Position numbers and translations under genes: made by a program
Notes under the pieces: model-generated
The model's database searches: none
What the model was told of the DNA's origin: nothing
The model's input: the letters and a program-made list of their open reading frames with translations, nothing else
Part shown: piece by piece, positions 1 to 10,786 of the stretch
Layout: the number at the start of each line of letters is the position of its first letter
Position numbering within the stretch: the stretch's first letter is position 1
Assembly: GCA_003242425.1 (NCBI GenBank)
Contig: QGUL01000006.1
Location: 1 to 14,804 of the forward strand
Source of the DNA: Pseudomonadota bacterium
Lineage (GTDB): Bacteria > Pseudomonadota > Gammaproteobacteria > Burkholderiales > SG8-39
Direction of reading: 5' to 3'
DNA: 14,804 nucleotides

Positions 1-384
1 CGGCGCGGGCGGCGTCATGCACTCGGGCAGGCGCGGCTCCGCATGACGGACGAAACGCAGCGCGCGCTCGGCGTATTCGTGACCTTGCGCGACCGCGAGC
101 TGGAAGAGGCCGTGCGCCAGGCCGTCGTCGCGCGGCACGCCGCGGCCGTGGGTGTACATCCAGCCGAGAGCGTATTGCGCTTCGGCGTCGCCCGCGCGTG
201 CGGCCTCGCAGTAAAGCGTTGCCGCTTTCAGTTGATCCTTGGGTACGCCTTCGCCGTGTTCGTAGGCGACGGCCTGTTGGACGAGGTCGCTGTGCGTGCC
301 GGCATGCGCGGCGCCGCACAGCGCGAAGACGAGACTCAGCGCGCAAACCGCTTCATGGCGCAGCCATGCGCGTACCCGCTCCAT
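1..384 (-). CDS. Secreted Sel1-repeat protein, 3' end cut by window edge
   Basis: An open frame starts at ATG 384 and runs off the left edge after 128 codons with no stop. A good Shine-Dalgarno (GAGGAGGGG) lies just upstream. The first ~28 residues look like a Sec signal peptide: basic start [11 protein letters not shown], hydrophobic [10 protein letters not shown], and cleavage near AHA. The rest carries Sel1-like repeats, seen as [11 protein letters not shown], then [26 protein letters not shown], then [10 protein letters not shown]. Sel1 repeats form helical-hairpin solenoids that usually mediate protein-protein contacts, and exported members are common near polysaccharide loci. No catalytic role can be read from the sequence. 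Its start lies 32 bases inside the end of wbpP, so it is probably the next gene of the same transcript. Its true length is unknown. Confidence 0.8.
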   Translation of the reverse strand, partial: MERVRAWLRHEAVCALSLVFALCGAAHAGTHSDLVQQAVAYEHGEGVPKDQLKAATLYCEAARAGDAEAQYALGWMYTHGRGVPRDDGLAHGLFQLAVAQGHEYAERALRFVRHAEPRLPECMTPPAP

Positions 385-1426
385 CGGCCGAACCCCTCCT
401 CGAGAAGTGCTCGACGTACCACGCGAGCGCCTCCTCCAGCCCCGCGCGCACGTCGTGCGTCGGCGCATAACCGAGCAAACGGCATGCCTTGGAGATATCG
501 GCCTGCGAGTGGCGCACGTCGCCCGGACGGAAATCCGCGTACGCGGCTTGTGCCTGGGCGACGGCGGGAAAGCGCTGCGAGAGCAGTTCGCGCAGCATGG
601 CGAACAAATGGTTCAGGGTCGTGCGGCCGCCGACGGCGACGTTGTAGACCTGGTTGACCGCCGCTTCGTCCTCGGTGAGCGCGGCCAGCAGATTGGCCTG
701 CACCGCGTTGGCGATGTAGCAGAAGTCGCGCGAGGTTTCGCCGTCGCCGTAGATGACGACCTGTCCGCCCTCCAGCAGCGCCTTGATCCAGCGTGGAATG
801 ACGGCGGCGTAGGCGCCGTTGGGGTCCTGCCGCGCGCCGAAGACGTTGAAGTAACGCAGGCCGATGTTCTGCATGCCGTAGGCGCGCGCGAACACGTCGG
901 CATAGAGCTCGTTGACGTACTTCGTCACCGCATAGGGCGACAGCGGACGGCCGATGCGGTCTTCGATCTTGGGCAGGTGCGGCGAATCGCCGTAGGTGGA
1001 GCTGGAGGCCGCGTAGACGAAGCGTTTAACGCCCGCGTCGCGTGCCGCGACCAGCATGTTGAGGAAGCCGGTGACGTTCGCGGTGTTGGTGGTAATGGGA
1101 TCGGCGAGCGAACGCGGCACCGAACCCAGGGCCGCCTGATGCAGCACGATGTCCACGCCCTTGCAGGCTTCACGGCAAACCGCGAGATCGGCGATGTCGC
1201 CCTCGATGAAGCGGTGACGCGCCCATGCCTCCTCGCCCACCGCCGCGCGCACTTCCTCGAGATTGCGGCGATGGCCCGTGGCGAAGTTGTCGAGGCTCGT
1301 CACCTCCTGCCCCAGGCGCAGCAGCACCTCCAGCAGATGCGAACCGATGAAGCCGGCCGAGCCCGTGACCAGCCAGCGCCGCGGCTGCCGCGCGATGCGT
1401 TCCTGCACTTGTCGCACGGCCGTCAT
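353..1426 (-). CDS. wbpP: UDP-N-acetylglucosamine(uronate) 4-epimerase, WbpP/TviC type
   Basis: A 357-aa short-chain dehydrogenase/reductase family sugar-nucleotide epimerase. Visible signatures are the NAD-binding GSAGFIGS (residues ~22-29), [23 protein letters not shown], the serine cluster SSSTYGD (~141-147), the catalytic pair Y165/K169 in SPYAVTKY, and [12 protein letters not shown]. The ~16-residue N-terminal extension before the Rossmann fold and the whole motif set are those of Pseudomonas WbpP and Salmonella TviC. These interconvert UDP-GlcNAc/UDP-GalNAc or their uronic acids at C4. The start ATG 1426 overlaps the stop of the upstream dehydrogenase gene (ATGA), as expected for two steps of one pathway. 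Together they would make UDP-GalNAcA for the exopolysaccharide. The family is clear; whether the substrate is the neutral sugar or the uronate is inferred from the neighbour. Confidence 0.93.
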   Translation of the reverse strand: MTAVRQVQERIARQPRRWLVTGSAGFIGSHLLEVLLRLGQEVTSLDNFATGHRRNLEEVRAAVGEEAWARHRFIEGDIADLAVCREACKGVDIVLHQAALGSVPRSLADPITTNTANVTGFLNMLVAARDAGVKRFVYAASSSTYGDSPHLPKIEDRIGRPLSPYAVTKYVNELYADVFARAYGMQNIGLRYFNVFGARQDPNGAYAAVIPRWIKALLEGGQVVIYGDGETSRDFCYIANAVQANLLAALTEDEAAVNQVYNVAVGGRTTLNHLFAMLRELLSQRFPAVAQAQAAYADFRPGDVRHSQADISKACRLLGYAPTHDVRAGLEEALAWYVEHFSRRGSADGAGTRMAAP

Positions 1427-2703
1427 AGGCGCCACACCACGTAGCCCTTGGCCCGCAGCGCCTGCGCGTCGGCCACGGCTTTCACGTCCATGAAAATGCC
1501 GTTGGGGATGAGCTTGTCGGAAAGATCGCTGCGGTAGCGCTCGACCAGTTCCTTGTGTGCCACCGCGGCGACGATCGCGCCCGCGCGCGGCAGCTTGTCC
1601 CAGGGCAGCAGCGTCACGCCGTATTCCTCCATCGCCTCGTGCGGATCGGCGAGCGGATCGTGCACGTGCACGCGCGCGCCGTAGGACTGCAGCTCGCGGA
1701 TGATGTCGATCACGCGCGAATTGCGCAGATCCGGACAGTTCTCCTTGAAAGTGAGGCCGAGCACCGTGACGTCGGCGTTGTAGATCGTGTGGCCGGCGCG
1801 CGTCATCTGCTTCACCGTCTGCTCGGCGATGTACTTGCCCATGCCGTCGTTGATGCGCCGGCCGGCGAGGATCACCTGCGGGTGGTAGCCCAGCATCTCG
1901 GCCTTGTGGGTGAGGTAGTAGGGATCGACGCCGATGCAGTGTCCGCCCACCAGGCCGGGCCGGAACGGCAGGAAGTTCCACTTGGTGCCCGCCGCCTCCA
2001 GCACTTCCAGCGTGTCGATGCCGATGCGGTGGAAGATCAGCGCGAGCTCGTTCACCAGCGCGATGTTGAGGTCGCGCTGCGTGTTCTCGATGACCTTGGC
2101 GGCTTCGGCCACCTTGATGCTGGAGGCGCGATGCACGCCGGCGGTAATGATGCTGCCGTACATCTGCGCCACCCGTTCCAGCGTCTCGGGCGTGTCGCCG
2201 GCCACCACCTTGACGATGCGCGTCAGCGTGTGTTCGCGGTCGCCGGGGTTGATGCGCTCGGGCGAATAGCCGACGTAGAAGTCCTGCTTCCACTTCATGC
2301 CGGATTCGCGTTCCAGCACGGGAATGCAGACCTCTTCGGTCGCGCCGGGATAAACGGTGGATTCGTACACCACGGTCGCGCCGCGCCGCATGTGGCGGCC
2401 GACGTATTCGCTCGCGCTCACCAGCGGACGGAAGTCGGGCTGATGCGCATCGTCCACCGGCGTCGGCACCGCCACGACGATGAACGACGCTTCGCCGATG
2501 GCCTTGGGATCGGTCGTGACCTCCAGCTTGGTCGCGGCTTTCAGTTCCTCGGTGCCGACCTCGCCGGTCGGGTCGACGAAGCGGCGGTAGGCCGCCACTT
2601 TCGTTTCGGACAAATCGAAGCCGACGGTCCGGTATTTCTTGCCGAACTCGACTGCCAGGGGCAGGCCCACGTAGCCGAGCCCCACGACTGCAACTGTCGT
2701 CAT
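1423..2703 (-). CDS. tviB: UDP-N-acetylglucosamine 6-dehydrogenase, TviB/WbpO type
   Basis: A 426-aa UDP-glucose/GDP-mannose dehydrogenase family protein. The N-terminal Rossmann fold starts at [14 protein letters not shown] (4-17). The central domain has [19 protein letters not shown] (201-219). The catalytic cysteine is C256 in [12 protein letters not shown], and the C-terminal UDP-binding domain has [15 protein letters not shown]. The family oxidises C6 of a UDP-sugar twice with NAD+. The closest remembered relatives are TviB (Vi antigen) and WbpO, which make UDP-GlcNAcA or UDP-GalNAcA, and the adjacent WbpP-type epimerase supports that substrate class over UDP-glucose. Start ATG 2703 has the Shine-Dalgarno AGAGGGAG about 5 bases upstream. 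It follows prsT after 45 bases with no visible terminator, so co-transcription is likely. Exact substrate is inferred. Confidence 0.93.
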   Translation of the reverse strand: MTTVAVVGLGYVGLPLAVEFGKKYRTVGFDLSETKVAAYRRFVDPTGEVGTEELKAATKLEVTTDPKAIGEASFIVVAVPTPVDDAHQPDFRPLVSASEYVGRHMRRGATVVYESTVYPGATEEVCIPVLERESGMKWKQDFYVGYSPERINPGDREHTLTRIVKVVAGDTPETLERVAQMYGSIITAGVHRASSIKVAEAAKVIENTQRDLNIALVNELALIFHRIGIDTLEVLEAAGTKWNFLPFRPGLVGGHCIGVDPYYLTHKAEMLGYHPQVILAGRRINDGMGKYIAEQTVKQMTRAGHTIYNADVTVLGLTFKENCPDLRNSRVIDIIRELQSYGARVHVHDPLADPHEAMEEYGVTLLPWDKLPRAGAIVAAVAHKELVERYRSDLSDKLIPNGIFMDVKAVADAQALRAKGYVVWRL

Positions 2704-2748
2704 GTCTCCCTCTAGGTTGTCGTTCTCACGGACGCGTTGCAGTGCCGC

Positions 2749-5520
2749 CTACAAGGTTTTCAAAAGCGATTCCGCTTCAGACTTCACTTGCGCGTTCTCG
2801 TGATTCACCAGGTTCTGCAATTCGGCCTTCGCCGCCTGGCCCTTGCCCGCCTTGATGAGCGCCTTGGCGTAGTTCATGCGGATGGCGGCGGCGTCGGGCG
2901 CAAGCTTCACGGCCTGCTCCAACAGCGGCAGGCCGCGTGCCACATCGCCCCGGTCGACCAGCAGGGTGCCTAGTGTATCCATAATGGCCGGGTTCGTCGG
3001 CGCGATGTCGTAAGCCTTTTGCGCATACTCGACCGCTTTGGGGTCGTTCTGCTGGGCGGCGGCCCAGGCCATGTTGTTGAGCGCAATGGCGTTGTGCGGT
3101 TCGGCGCTGAGGATGACCTTGTAATGGGCGATGGCCGCGGCATAGTCGCGGCTGCGCAGTTCGCGCTCGGCCAGGTAGTTGCGCGCGACCAGGTCGTTCG
3201 GATGCGACTTGATCCACTGGTCGGCGAGCGTCCGCCCGGCGGCCGTCTGGCCGGACTGGTCGAGCACCCGATGCAGCTTGATGAAGACGGCAGTGCTCGA
3301 CGGCGTGCGTTTCAGCGCCTCGCGGTATCCGCGTTCGGCGTCGGCCCATTTCTGCTGGGTATTGTGGACGTCGCCTTCGAGCGCCCAGCCGAGCCCGTTG
3401 TCGGGCTGCGATTTCTGCAGCTTGCGCGCTTCCGCCAACGCCTCCTCGGCGCGGTTGGTCGCCAGCAGAATGCCGACGATCTGGTTATGGGCCTGCTCCA
3501 GGTCGGGACGCAGCGCCACCGCCTTGCGCAGCGCCTGCAATGCCGCATCGGCGTTCTTCTCCACGCCGTAGGCCTGCGCAAGACGCAGATAGCCCGCGGG
3601 CGAGCCGGGCGCCGCGTTCACCAGTTTCTGGAAGGTGCTGATGGCCTGCTGCGTCTCGCCGCCCGCCAGCAGCGCCTGGCCCGCGGCATCCAGCACCGCC
3701 GTGCTGTTCGGCACTTTGGCGAGCGCATTGTGCGCCGCGGCAATCGCGCCCTGGCGGTCTTCGGTGCGGCGGTAATAGTTGATGAGCGCGACGTGCGCGG
3801 TCGCCGAAGCCGGGTTGTGTTCCACCGCACGCTCGATGACCCGCAGCACTTCCGCGCGGTCCGCGCCGGTAGCGCTCAGGATGCTGGCGTAGCCCAGCAG
3901 GAGTTTTTCGTCGCCGGGTTTTTTCGCCAGCGGCGCCTCGAAACGCTTGCGCGCCTCGGCAGGCTTGCGGTCGCGGATGTCGAGCCGGGCGAGATTGAGC
4001 AGCGCCGGGTAGTAGTAAGGATCGAAGCCGAGCGCCTTTTCGAAACTCGCCCGCCCCGCCTCGGGCTTCTTCTGGGCGACGTACAGCACGCCCTTGAGGT
4101 TGTGGGTGAGCGGGTTCTGCGGCTGTTTCTGCTCCAGCGTCTGCAGCGCTTCGGCCGCCTTGTCGTAGTTCTGCGCGCGGATGTAGTTCAACACCAGCAG
4201 CAGATCGGCGCGATAGTCGCTCTGGTCGGCCGCGGAAGCCTCTTCCAGCGCCTCGATGGCTTCCTCCTCCTCGCCGCGCGCGAAATGCACCTGCCCGAGC
4301 CGCGCGCGCACGGCGGGGTCGTTCTTGTCCAGGCGCGCGGCGCGTTCGAAGTACTCGCCGGCGCGCTTGATGTCGTTGTTCGCCAGATAGGCCTCGCCGG
4401 CCAGCGCGAGCACCTTGGGATTGTCTTTGGCCTGGTAGAGCAGCGGCTCCAGGGTGTCGAGCGCGCGGTCGGCCTGTCCCATGCGCAGTTGCGCGTTCAC
4501 CAGCATCTGGCGCGCGCCTTGATGGCGCGGCAGCCGGTCCACCACCTTGCGCAGCGCCTCTTCGGCGCGCACATAGGCGCCGAGCTGCAGATGCGCCGAA
4601 CCGGCGACGAGCAGGCTGGGCACGTGCTCGGGCGCGACGCGCAGCACCTGTTCGGCATGTTCGATCGCGTCCCGGTAGCGCCCCTCGCGCAGCGCGAGCA
4701 GGCCCTTCAGATATTCGAGCTGCGGATCGTGGCCGCCTTCCTTCTGCGCCGCTTCGATGAGCTCGGCGGCGCGCGGGTAACGCTTGTCGCTGATGAGCAC
4801 GGCGATCTGCGCGCGCCGCGCTTCCTGGTTGTCCGGCTCCAGCGCCACGACCCGGGCGTAAAGCTGCTCCGCTTCGGCATGCCTGTCCTGAGCGGCGAGC
4901 AGCTCGGCCTTGAGCATCAGCACATCGACGTTGTCCGGCTCGCGCTCCAGCGTGGCCTGGATGCGCTGCTCCGCGGCTTCCACATCGCCGCGCGCCATCA
5001 ACACGCGCGCCTGGCCGGCGACGGCCGCGCCGTAGCCCGGCTGCGCCTGCAAGGCCTCGGCGTACGCGCGGTCGGCTTCGTCCAGATTGGCCTGCTGCAA
5101 CCAAGCGTCGCCGATCGCCGTCTTGAACCTTGCTTGCGCGGCCGGATCGCGCAATTGCCGCGTACCGTATTCGTTCACCAGGTCGCGCCCTTTGCCGAGG
5201 CGCACCATGGCGCGCGCGAGCGGCGGCAGGACCTGCTCTTCGGAAAACCCGAGCTCGTGCGCCCGCCGCAACTCCTTCTCGGCCGTGACCCAGTCGCGCT
5301 GGCCGAGCAGCGTGATGCCGAGCAGATAGCGCGCTTCGGCATAGTCCGGCTCCTGCTGCAGGGCGTTGCGCAACTGGATGACCGCCGCCTTGGGTTCGTT
5401 CTTGGCGAGGTAGGACTTGGCCGAATTCACCAGGGTCTCGGGGTTCTCCGCACAGCCGGCCAGCAGCGCCGCAGCGAGCAATATCGCAACCGTGTACCGC
5501 GCAGGACGATGGTTTTTCAT
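2749..5520 (-). CDS. prsT: PEP-CTERM system TPR-repeat lipoprotein PrsT
   Basis: A 923-aa protein beginning with a lipoprotein signal peptide: MKNHRPARY, a hydrophobic stretch, and the lipobox LLAGC with the lipidated cysteine at residue 23. The rest is a long array of tetratricopeptide repeats, e.g. EPDYAEARYLLGITLLGQRD near the start and PTNPAIMDTLGTLLVDRGD near the end. Length, lipobox and position beside a PrsK/PrsR pair match the PEP-CTERM TPR lipoprotein family (TIGR02917). Its biochemical role is unsettled; a periplasmic or outer-membrane scaffold for EPS or PEP-CTERM protein export is the usual suggestion. I chose ATG 5520 because it gives a clean signal peptide and has GGAAGGAG six bases upstream. 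An earlier in-frame start would overlap prsR and add residues before the signal peptide. Only 22 bases separate it from prsR. Confidence 0.93.
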   Translation of the reverse strand: MKNHRPARYTVAILLAAALLAGCAENPETLVNSAKSYLAKNEPKAAVIQLRNALQQEPDYAEARYLLGITLLGQRDWVTAEKELRRAHELGFSEEQVLPPLARAMVRLGKGRDLVNEYGTRQLRDPAAQARFKTAIGDAWLQQANLDEADRAYAEALQAQPGYGAAVAGQARVLMARGDVEAAEQRIQATLEREPDNVDVLMLKAELLAAQDRHAEAEQLYARVVALEPDNQEARRAQIAVLISDKRYPRAAELIEAAQKEGGHDPQLEYLKGLLALREGRYRDAIEHAEQVLRVAPEHVPSLLVAGSAHLQLGAYVRAEEALRKVVDRLPRHQGARQMLVNAQLRMGQADRALDTLEPLLYQAKDNPKVLALAGEAYLANNDIKRAGEYFERAARLDKNDPAVRARLGQVHFARGEEEEAIEALEEASAADQSDYRADLLLVLNYIRAQNYDKAAEALQTLEQKQPQNPLTHNLKGVLYVAQKKPEAGRASFEKALGFDPYYYPALLNLARLDIRDRKPAEARKRFEAPLAKKPGDEKLLLGYASILSATGADRAEVLRVIERAVEHNPASATAHVALINYYRRTEDRQGAIAAAHNALAKVPNSTAVLDAAGQALLAGGETQQAISTFQKLVNAAPGSPAGYLRLAQAYGVEKNADAALQALRKAVALRPDLEQAHNQIVGILLATNRAEEALAEARKLQKSQPDNGLGWALEGDVHNTQQKWADAERGYREALKRTPSSTAVFIKLHRVLDQSGQTAAGRTLADQWIKSHPNDLVARNYLAERELRSRDYAAAIAHYKVILSAEPHNAIALNNMAWAAAQQNDPKAVEYAQKAYDIAPTNPAIMDTLGTLLVDRGDVARGLPLLEQAVKLAPDAAAIRMNYAKALIKAGKGQAAKAELQNLVNHENAQVKSEAESLLKTL

Positions 5521-5542
5521 CGGGGGCTCCTTCCGGTGGGCC

Positions 5543-6891
<1,349 letters not shown>

Positions 6892-6895
<4 letters not shown>

Positions 6896-8991
6896 GCGGC
6901 TCGACTCATGGGAACGGAGATCGCCGCCGCGTGGCGCGGCAGCAGGACCTTGATGCAAGTGCCCCGGTTGAGCGCACTGTCGACCTCGATGCGCCCGCCG
7001 ATGGACTGGATGTATTGCGCGCTTTCGTAGGCCCCGATGCCAATGCCGTTCGGCTTGGTTCTCGGGAAAGGCCGGAAGACCCGGTCGCGTCCGATTTCGG
7101 TGCTCATGCCCACCCCGTTGTCCTGCACTTCCACCCCCGCCGCGTCGTCGCCGCCGTACACGCGCACGCGCACGTGCCCGTCCGGTTCGGTGGCATCGAG
7201 CGCGTTCTGGACGAGATGGCCGATGACGTGTTCGAGGCGGTCCTCGTGCGCCAGCACCGAGAGCGCGTTCTCGATATTCACGCTCAGGCGCCGCTCGTCG
7301 GCGCCCTTGGCGCGCTGCACGCGCGTCACCACGCCGCCGAGATCGACGCTGCGCCGGTTCTCCACCGGCGTCGCGCCTGCGCGCAATTGCGCGAGCAGCG
7401 CGTTCATGCGGCTTTCCACGTGCTTGACGGTCTCGATCATGTCGTCCTGGAAAGCCGGGTTGTCGCGGTGACGGTCGGCGTTCCTGACCAGCAGGTTGAG
7501 CTGCGCCACCAGGTTCTTGAGGTCGTGCACGACAAAGGCCGACATGCGGTTGAAGGCGTCGAACTTGCGCGCCTCCAGCAGCGCCTCGGTCGCCTGCGCC
7601 TGGCCGAGATAGCTCGCCGCCTGGTGCGCGGCGGTTTTGAGCAGATCGCGCACTTCCCAGTTGATGTCGAGCTTGGCGCGCGGCGTGGCGAGCACCACGA
7701 AACCGCTCAGCTCCTCGCCGACCAGCAGCGGCACGATCAGCCACGCCGACGACATGCTCGCGAGCCATTGCGGCAGCTTCAGGCCGGGATAGCTTTCCGG
7801 GTTGCCGCGGCAGGCCTCGACGTCGACGACCCAGCGCCGTTCGGCGAGGAAGCGCACCAGGCTGCCGTCCTCCGGCTCGGCCTCATGCACCGCGCTCATG
7901 TTCCAGCGCGCGCTCTGGCGGTAACGGCCTTGCTCGTCGCGCAGCCACAGCGCGCCGGCCGGGCTTTCCACCAGATCGGCCAGCGCGCGCACCACCCGCT
8001 CCTGCAGGCTGCCGCGGTCCTCCGCGCCGAGCACGCGCGTGAAGCGCAGCCACTCCTCGCGGTAGTCGTAGCGATAGGAAAAGAAGTTCTTGTTGACGTA
8101 AACCTTCAGCCGCGAGCGCAGCGTGCCGGAGCAGAACAGCGTCGCGAGCACGAGCAGCGCGCCGAACAGCAGCGCGATCTGCAGGGTGCTGCCCCACGTG
8201 CCGCCGAAGTAGCGCACGTAATAGCCCACGCCCGCGGCCGCGAGCAGATAGAGGCCCGAACCGAGCAGCGCGGTGGAATGGAACACCACGCGCCGCGACA
8301 TGTGGATGTCGATCGTCCAGTCCTTGTTGCGGACCGCGGCGAGCGCGAGAAACGGCACCACCAGCGCCTGCGCGGCGGCGTGCGCGCTCCATACCGCCAC
8401 GTCGAGCTGGCTGAAGAGCACCGCGTCCACGTACATGAACAGGTTGTAGACGAAGGCACCGCCGAGGCCCAGGCAAAGCGGCTTGAGCGCCCAGCGCGAG
8501 GCTTCCGGCGCGTTGCGCAACAGCTGTTCGATCAGCACCAGGCCGTAGATCGAAATGCCGAGCAGCGCGACGTATCCCAGCCGCTGCGCCGAGGAACCGA
8601 GCGTGGGCAATCCGGGCGGCTGCGAAGGCAGCACGGCCGCGACGGCGACCAGTGCGACCAGGAGCGCCGTGCCCGACATGGCCGCGCGCCGCACGGCGCG
8701 CTTGCCCGTGCGGCCGCCGTAGAGCAACAGCATGAGGAAGGCGCACAGCGCGGCCATGCGCGCCAGATCGAGCCCGTGGCAGAGCAGCCACATGCCGTGC
8801 GCGGCTGTGCGCGCATAGGCGAGCCCCGCGCCGGCCCATACGGCGCTCAGGCCCATCGCGGCGAGCAGCACGGTGGCGCGCGCGCCGCCGCGCCAGCCGA
8901 GCGCGAGTTGCACGGCGAAGGCGGCGAAGGCAAGGAGCGCGAAGCCGTAACTCCAGCTCGCGGGCGCGGCGTAGTTGAACTCGCTCACCAC
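6892..8991 (-). CDS. prsK: PEP-CTERM system membrane histidine kinase PrsK
   Basis: A 699-aa kinase by the chosen start. The first ~290 residues hold about eight hydrophobic segments (e.g. WSYGFALLAFAAFAVQLAL, AALCAFLMLLLYG, LLFGALLVLATLFC). A GAF-like domain follows (~310-465), then a DHp helix with the phospho-accepting histidine at ~489 in FVVHDLKNL, and a HATPase_c domain with N-box HLVQNALDAT (~593), DNGVGM (~624) and GIGIGAYE (~649). The unusual HDLKN H-box and membrane/GAF layout fit the PrsK family (TIGR02916). The signal it senses is unknown. Translation most likely begins at GTG 8991, nine bases after GAGGGG; GTG 8988 is an equal-frame alternative. A GTG at 9096 would add 35 arginine-rich residues before the first membrane helix and is less likely. 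Its stop overlaps the prsR start. Confidence 0.93.
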
Positions 8992-9000
8992 TTTGGCGCT

Positions 9001-9006
9001 CCCCTC
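9001..9006 (-). promoter_or_regulatory. Ribosome binding site for prsK
   Basis: GAGGGG on the minus strand lies nine bases before GTG 8991 and twelve before GTG 8988. It decides the choice of a GTG start close to the first membrane helix over the longer GTG at 9096, which has no comparable site. Confidence 0.55.
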
Positions 9007-9113
9007 GAAATGGCGCCGCACGAACCGTCGCCCGCGCGCCCCGCGCCGGAATCCCGTTTCGCCGCTTGGAAGCGCTCGTCTGTCATGGCTCGGCACGCGC
9101 AGTCGCCCTACGG

Positions 9114-10493
9114 CTAACGTGCGCCCTCACCGAAGATCACCACCCGCACGGTCTCGAACAGGATGAAGAGATCGAGGAACAGCGAGTGGTTTTTCACGTA
9201 ATACAAATCGAACTGCAGCTTGCGCGTGGCGTCCTCCACCGAGGCGCCGTAGGGATAGCGCACCTGCGCCCAGCCTGTGAGTCCGGGTTTGACGCTGTGG
9301 CGGGCGGCGTAGTACGGCAGTTGCGCCTCCAGCGCGGCGACGAACACCGGCCGTTCGGGACGCGGCCCGACGAAGCTCATCTCGCCCTTGAGCACGTTCC
9401 ACAACTGCGGCAGCTCGTCGATGCGCGTGCGGCGGATGAAACGCCCGAAAGGCGTGATGCGAGGATCGTTCTCCTGTGCCCACACCGCGCGGCCGTCGCT
9501 CTCGGCGTCCACGCGCATGCTGCGGAATTTCAGCAGCGTGAAGGTCTTGCCGGCGTATCCCACCCGTTCCTGCCTGTAGATCACCGGCCGGCCGCTTTCC
9601 AGCAGGATGACGAGCGCCGTCAGCAGCATGATCGGCAGGGTGAGGACGAGCAGCGCGCTGGCGACCACGATGTCGAACAGCCGCTTGACGAAGTTCCGCA
9701 GCGCGTTCTGGCGGAAGCCCTCGCCGTAGATCAGCCAGCTCAATTTGAGCGAGTCGAGCGGCACCTCGCCGCCGACCCGTTCGTGGAAGGCCGACAGGGT
9801 GGTGACGCGCACCCCGCGCATGCGGCAGTTCAGCAGTTCGGGCAAGGGCACCACGCCGCCGCGCTGTTCGCGAACCGCCACGATCACTTCGTCGACGTTC
9901 AGGTCGCGCACCGCCTGCTCGACCGAGATGCCGCCCTTGATGATGTCGGCCTCGGGAATGGCCTGCTGCTCCGGCGACTTGAGCGGATAGAAGCCGACCA
10001 CCGACAGGCCGGGGCAGCCGTGCAGCGTCTGCGCGACCGAGCGCGCATCGGCGCCGGTGCCCAGCACCAGGATGCGGTGCGTGAACAGCCCTTCGCCCGA
10101 CGAAGCCGCGTCGATCACGCGGCGCAGTCCGAGCGAGCTGACGAGCACGATGAACACCGTGTAGCCGAGCGCGTCCTGATAGACGCTGCCGTTCGGCATG
10201 GCGAAGAACAGCAGATAGGCGATCGGGAAACCGATCAGCAGCGCGACCAGCAGCCGCGAGGCGAAATGCGACAGGGACGGCACGCTCTGGCGCCGGTACA
10301 GGCCCAGCGCGCCGTTGATACATACCATCAGACCGGCGAAGGTGAAGGCCGCCGACAAGGGACTGGCGTCACTCTCGGTGCCCTGGGACTGCAAGGCCAC
10401 CGCGAGCAACATGGCCACGAAGAAGACGCCACCTTCCAATGCCAGTTGCAACAGCGTCGCAATCGGCACGTAGTGACGAAACAGGCTGATCAT
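9114..10493 (-). CDS. epsB: Undecaprenyl-phosphate sugar phosphotransferase, PEP-CTERM/EPS type (EpsB-like)
   Basis: A 459-aa polyprenyl-phosphate hexose-1-phosphate transferase. The N-terminal part has four predicted membrane segments (~10-34, 48-66, 80-99, 108-124), then a CoA-binding-like domain (RILVLGTGADA, ~140-150). A membrane-associated helix (RLFDIVVASALLVLTLPIML, ~271-290) precedes the C-terminal catalytic domain, with KFRSMRVDAE, RRTRIDELPQLWNVLKGEMS and FVGPRPERP (~374-382), and PGLTGWAQV. The family transfers a sugar phosphate from a UDP-sugar to undecaprenyl phosphate at the inner membrane, the first step of EPS repeat-unit assembly. The topology and setting match the PEP-CTERM-associated group (TIGR03013). 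Start ATG 10493 has GTGAGGA about nine bases upstream. It heads a probable epsB-prsK-prsR-prsT-tviB-wbpP transcript. The sugar transferred cannot be told. Confidence 0.93.
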   Translation of the reverse strand: MISLFRHYVPIATLLQLALEGGVFFVAMLLAVALQSQGTESDASPLSAAFTFAGLMVCINGALGLYRRQSVPSLSHFASRLLVALLIGFPIAYLLFFAMPNGSVYQDALGYTVFIVLVSSLGLRRVIDAASSGEGLFTHRILVLGTGADARSVAQTLHGCPGLSVVGFYPLKSPEQQAIPEADIIKGGISVEQAVRDLNVDEVIVAVREQRGGVVPLPELLNCRMRGVRVTTLSAFHERVGGEVPLDSLKLSWLIYGEGFRQNALRNFVKRLFDIVVASALLVLTLPIMLLTALVILLESGRPVIYRQERVGYAGKTFTLLKFRSMRVDAESDGRAVWAQENDPRITPFGRFIRRTRIDELPQLWNVLKGEMSFVGPRPERPVFVAALEAQLPYYAARHSVKPGLTGWAQVRYPYGASVEDATRKLQFDLYYVKNHSLFLDLFILFETVRVVIFGEGAR

Positions 10494-10705
10494 TCTTTGT
10501 GTTCCTCACCTTTGCGTCTCCCCTTTTTGTCGTTGTTCTCGTATGCAGACCGACCCTTCCACGCTCGATGAGCTCGTTCATCGGCGCGCCGAAAACACAT
10601 ACGGATTGCGAGCGTGATGGCGGGCGACTTCGCATGCGCTGCGCTGCCCGCGCCGTGATGTCGCGTCCACCCCGTTGCCGCTCAGCGCAATGCCCCTCCG
10701 TCGAG

Positions 10706-10722
10706 TGCGAACGATGGTGCCA
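10706..10722 (-). promoter_or_regulatory. Weak sigma-54-like element upstream of epsB (imperfect spacing)
   Basis: The minus strand reads TGGCACCATCGTTCGCA. The first half matches the -24 consensus TGGCAC exactly and the second half, TTCGCA, resembles a -12 TTGCA. The GG and GC are 11 bases apart instead of the 10 normally required, so activity is doubtful. If used, the 5' leader to epsB would be about 200 bases. Listed because the adjacent activator PrsR is sigma-54 dependent. Confidence 0.25.
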
Positions 10723-10725
10723 TAC

Positions 10726-10738
10726 CCCTCTATGAGGG
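10726..10738. repeat. Short palindrome CCCTC-TAT-GAGGG
   Basis: A perfect 5-bp inverted repeat with a 3-base spacer sits four bases from the TGGCAC half-site described above. It could be a protein binding site or a very small hairpin. On the plus strand it is followed by TTTGTT, so it faintly resembles a terminator, but no plus-strand gene ends there and five pairs are too few to be convincing. Confidence 0.3.
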
Positions 10739-10786
10739 TTTGTTAAACATTGAGTCACCCCGCGGAGACAGCGGCCGTAAAGCGTT

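Larger units (their letters stand above)
10494..10786. other. 293-bp gap between the nucleotidyltransferase gene and epsB
   Basis: The longest stretch without a gene. It contains the epsB ribosome binding site, a 5-3-5 palindrome, and a sequence resembling a sigma-54 promoter with one base too many between its halves (both listed separately). Open frames here on either strand lack a ribosome site and read on into the out-of-frame interiors of the flanking genes. I saw no clear Rho-independent terminator for the upstream gene and no RNA gene. Confidence 0.6.

Noticed and set aside
353..2293. A 646-codon minus frame that would give wbpP a ~290-residue N-terminal extension
   Set aside because: The extension is the out-of-frame reading of tviB. 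The WbpP family starts ~16 residues before the Rossmann motif, and the ATGA overlap at 1426 marks the true start.
8985..9086. A 33-residue minus ORF between epsB and prsK whose stop overlaps GTG 8988 (GTGA)
   Set aside because: It has no ribosome binding site and a composition typical of random GC-rich frames. The overlap could be chance, and I see no leader-peptide feature.
6931..9117. A 728-codon plus-strand open frame antisense to prsK
   Set aside because: Low-complexity H/R/A/Q-rich translation opposite a kinase with intact H, N and G boxes; an antisense shadow.
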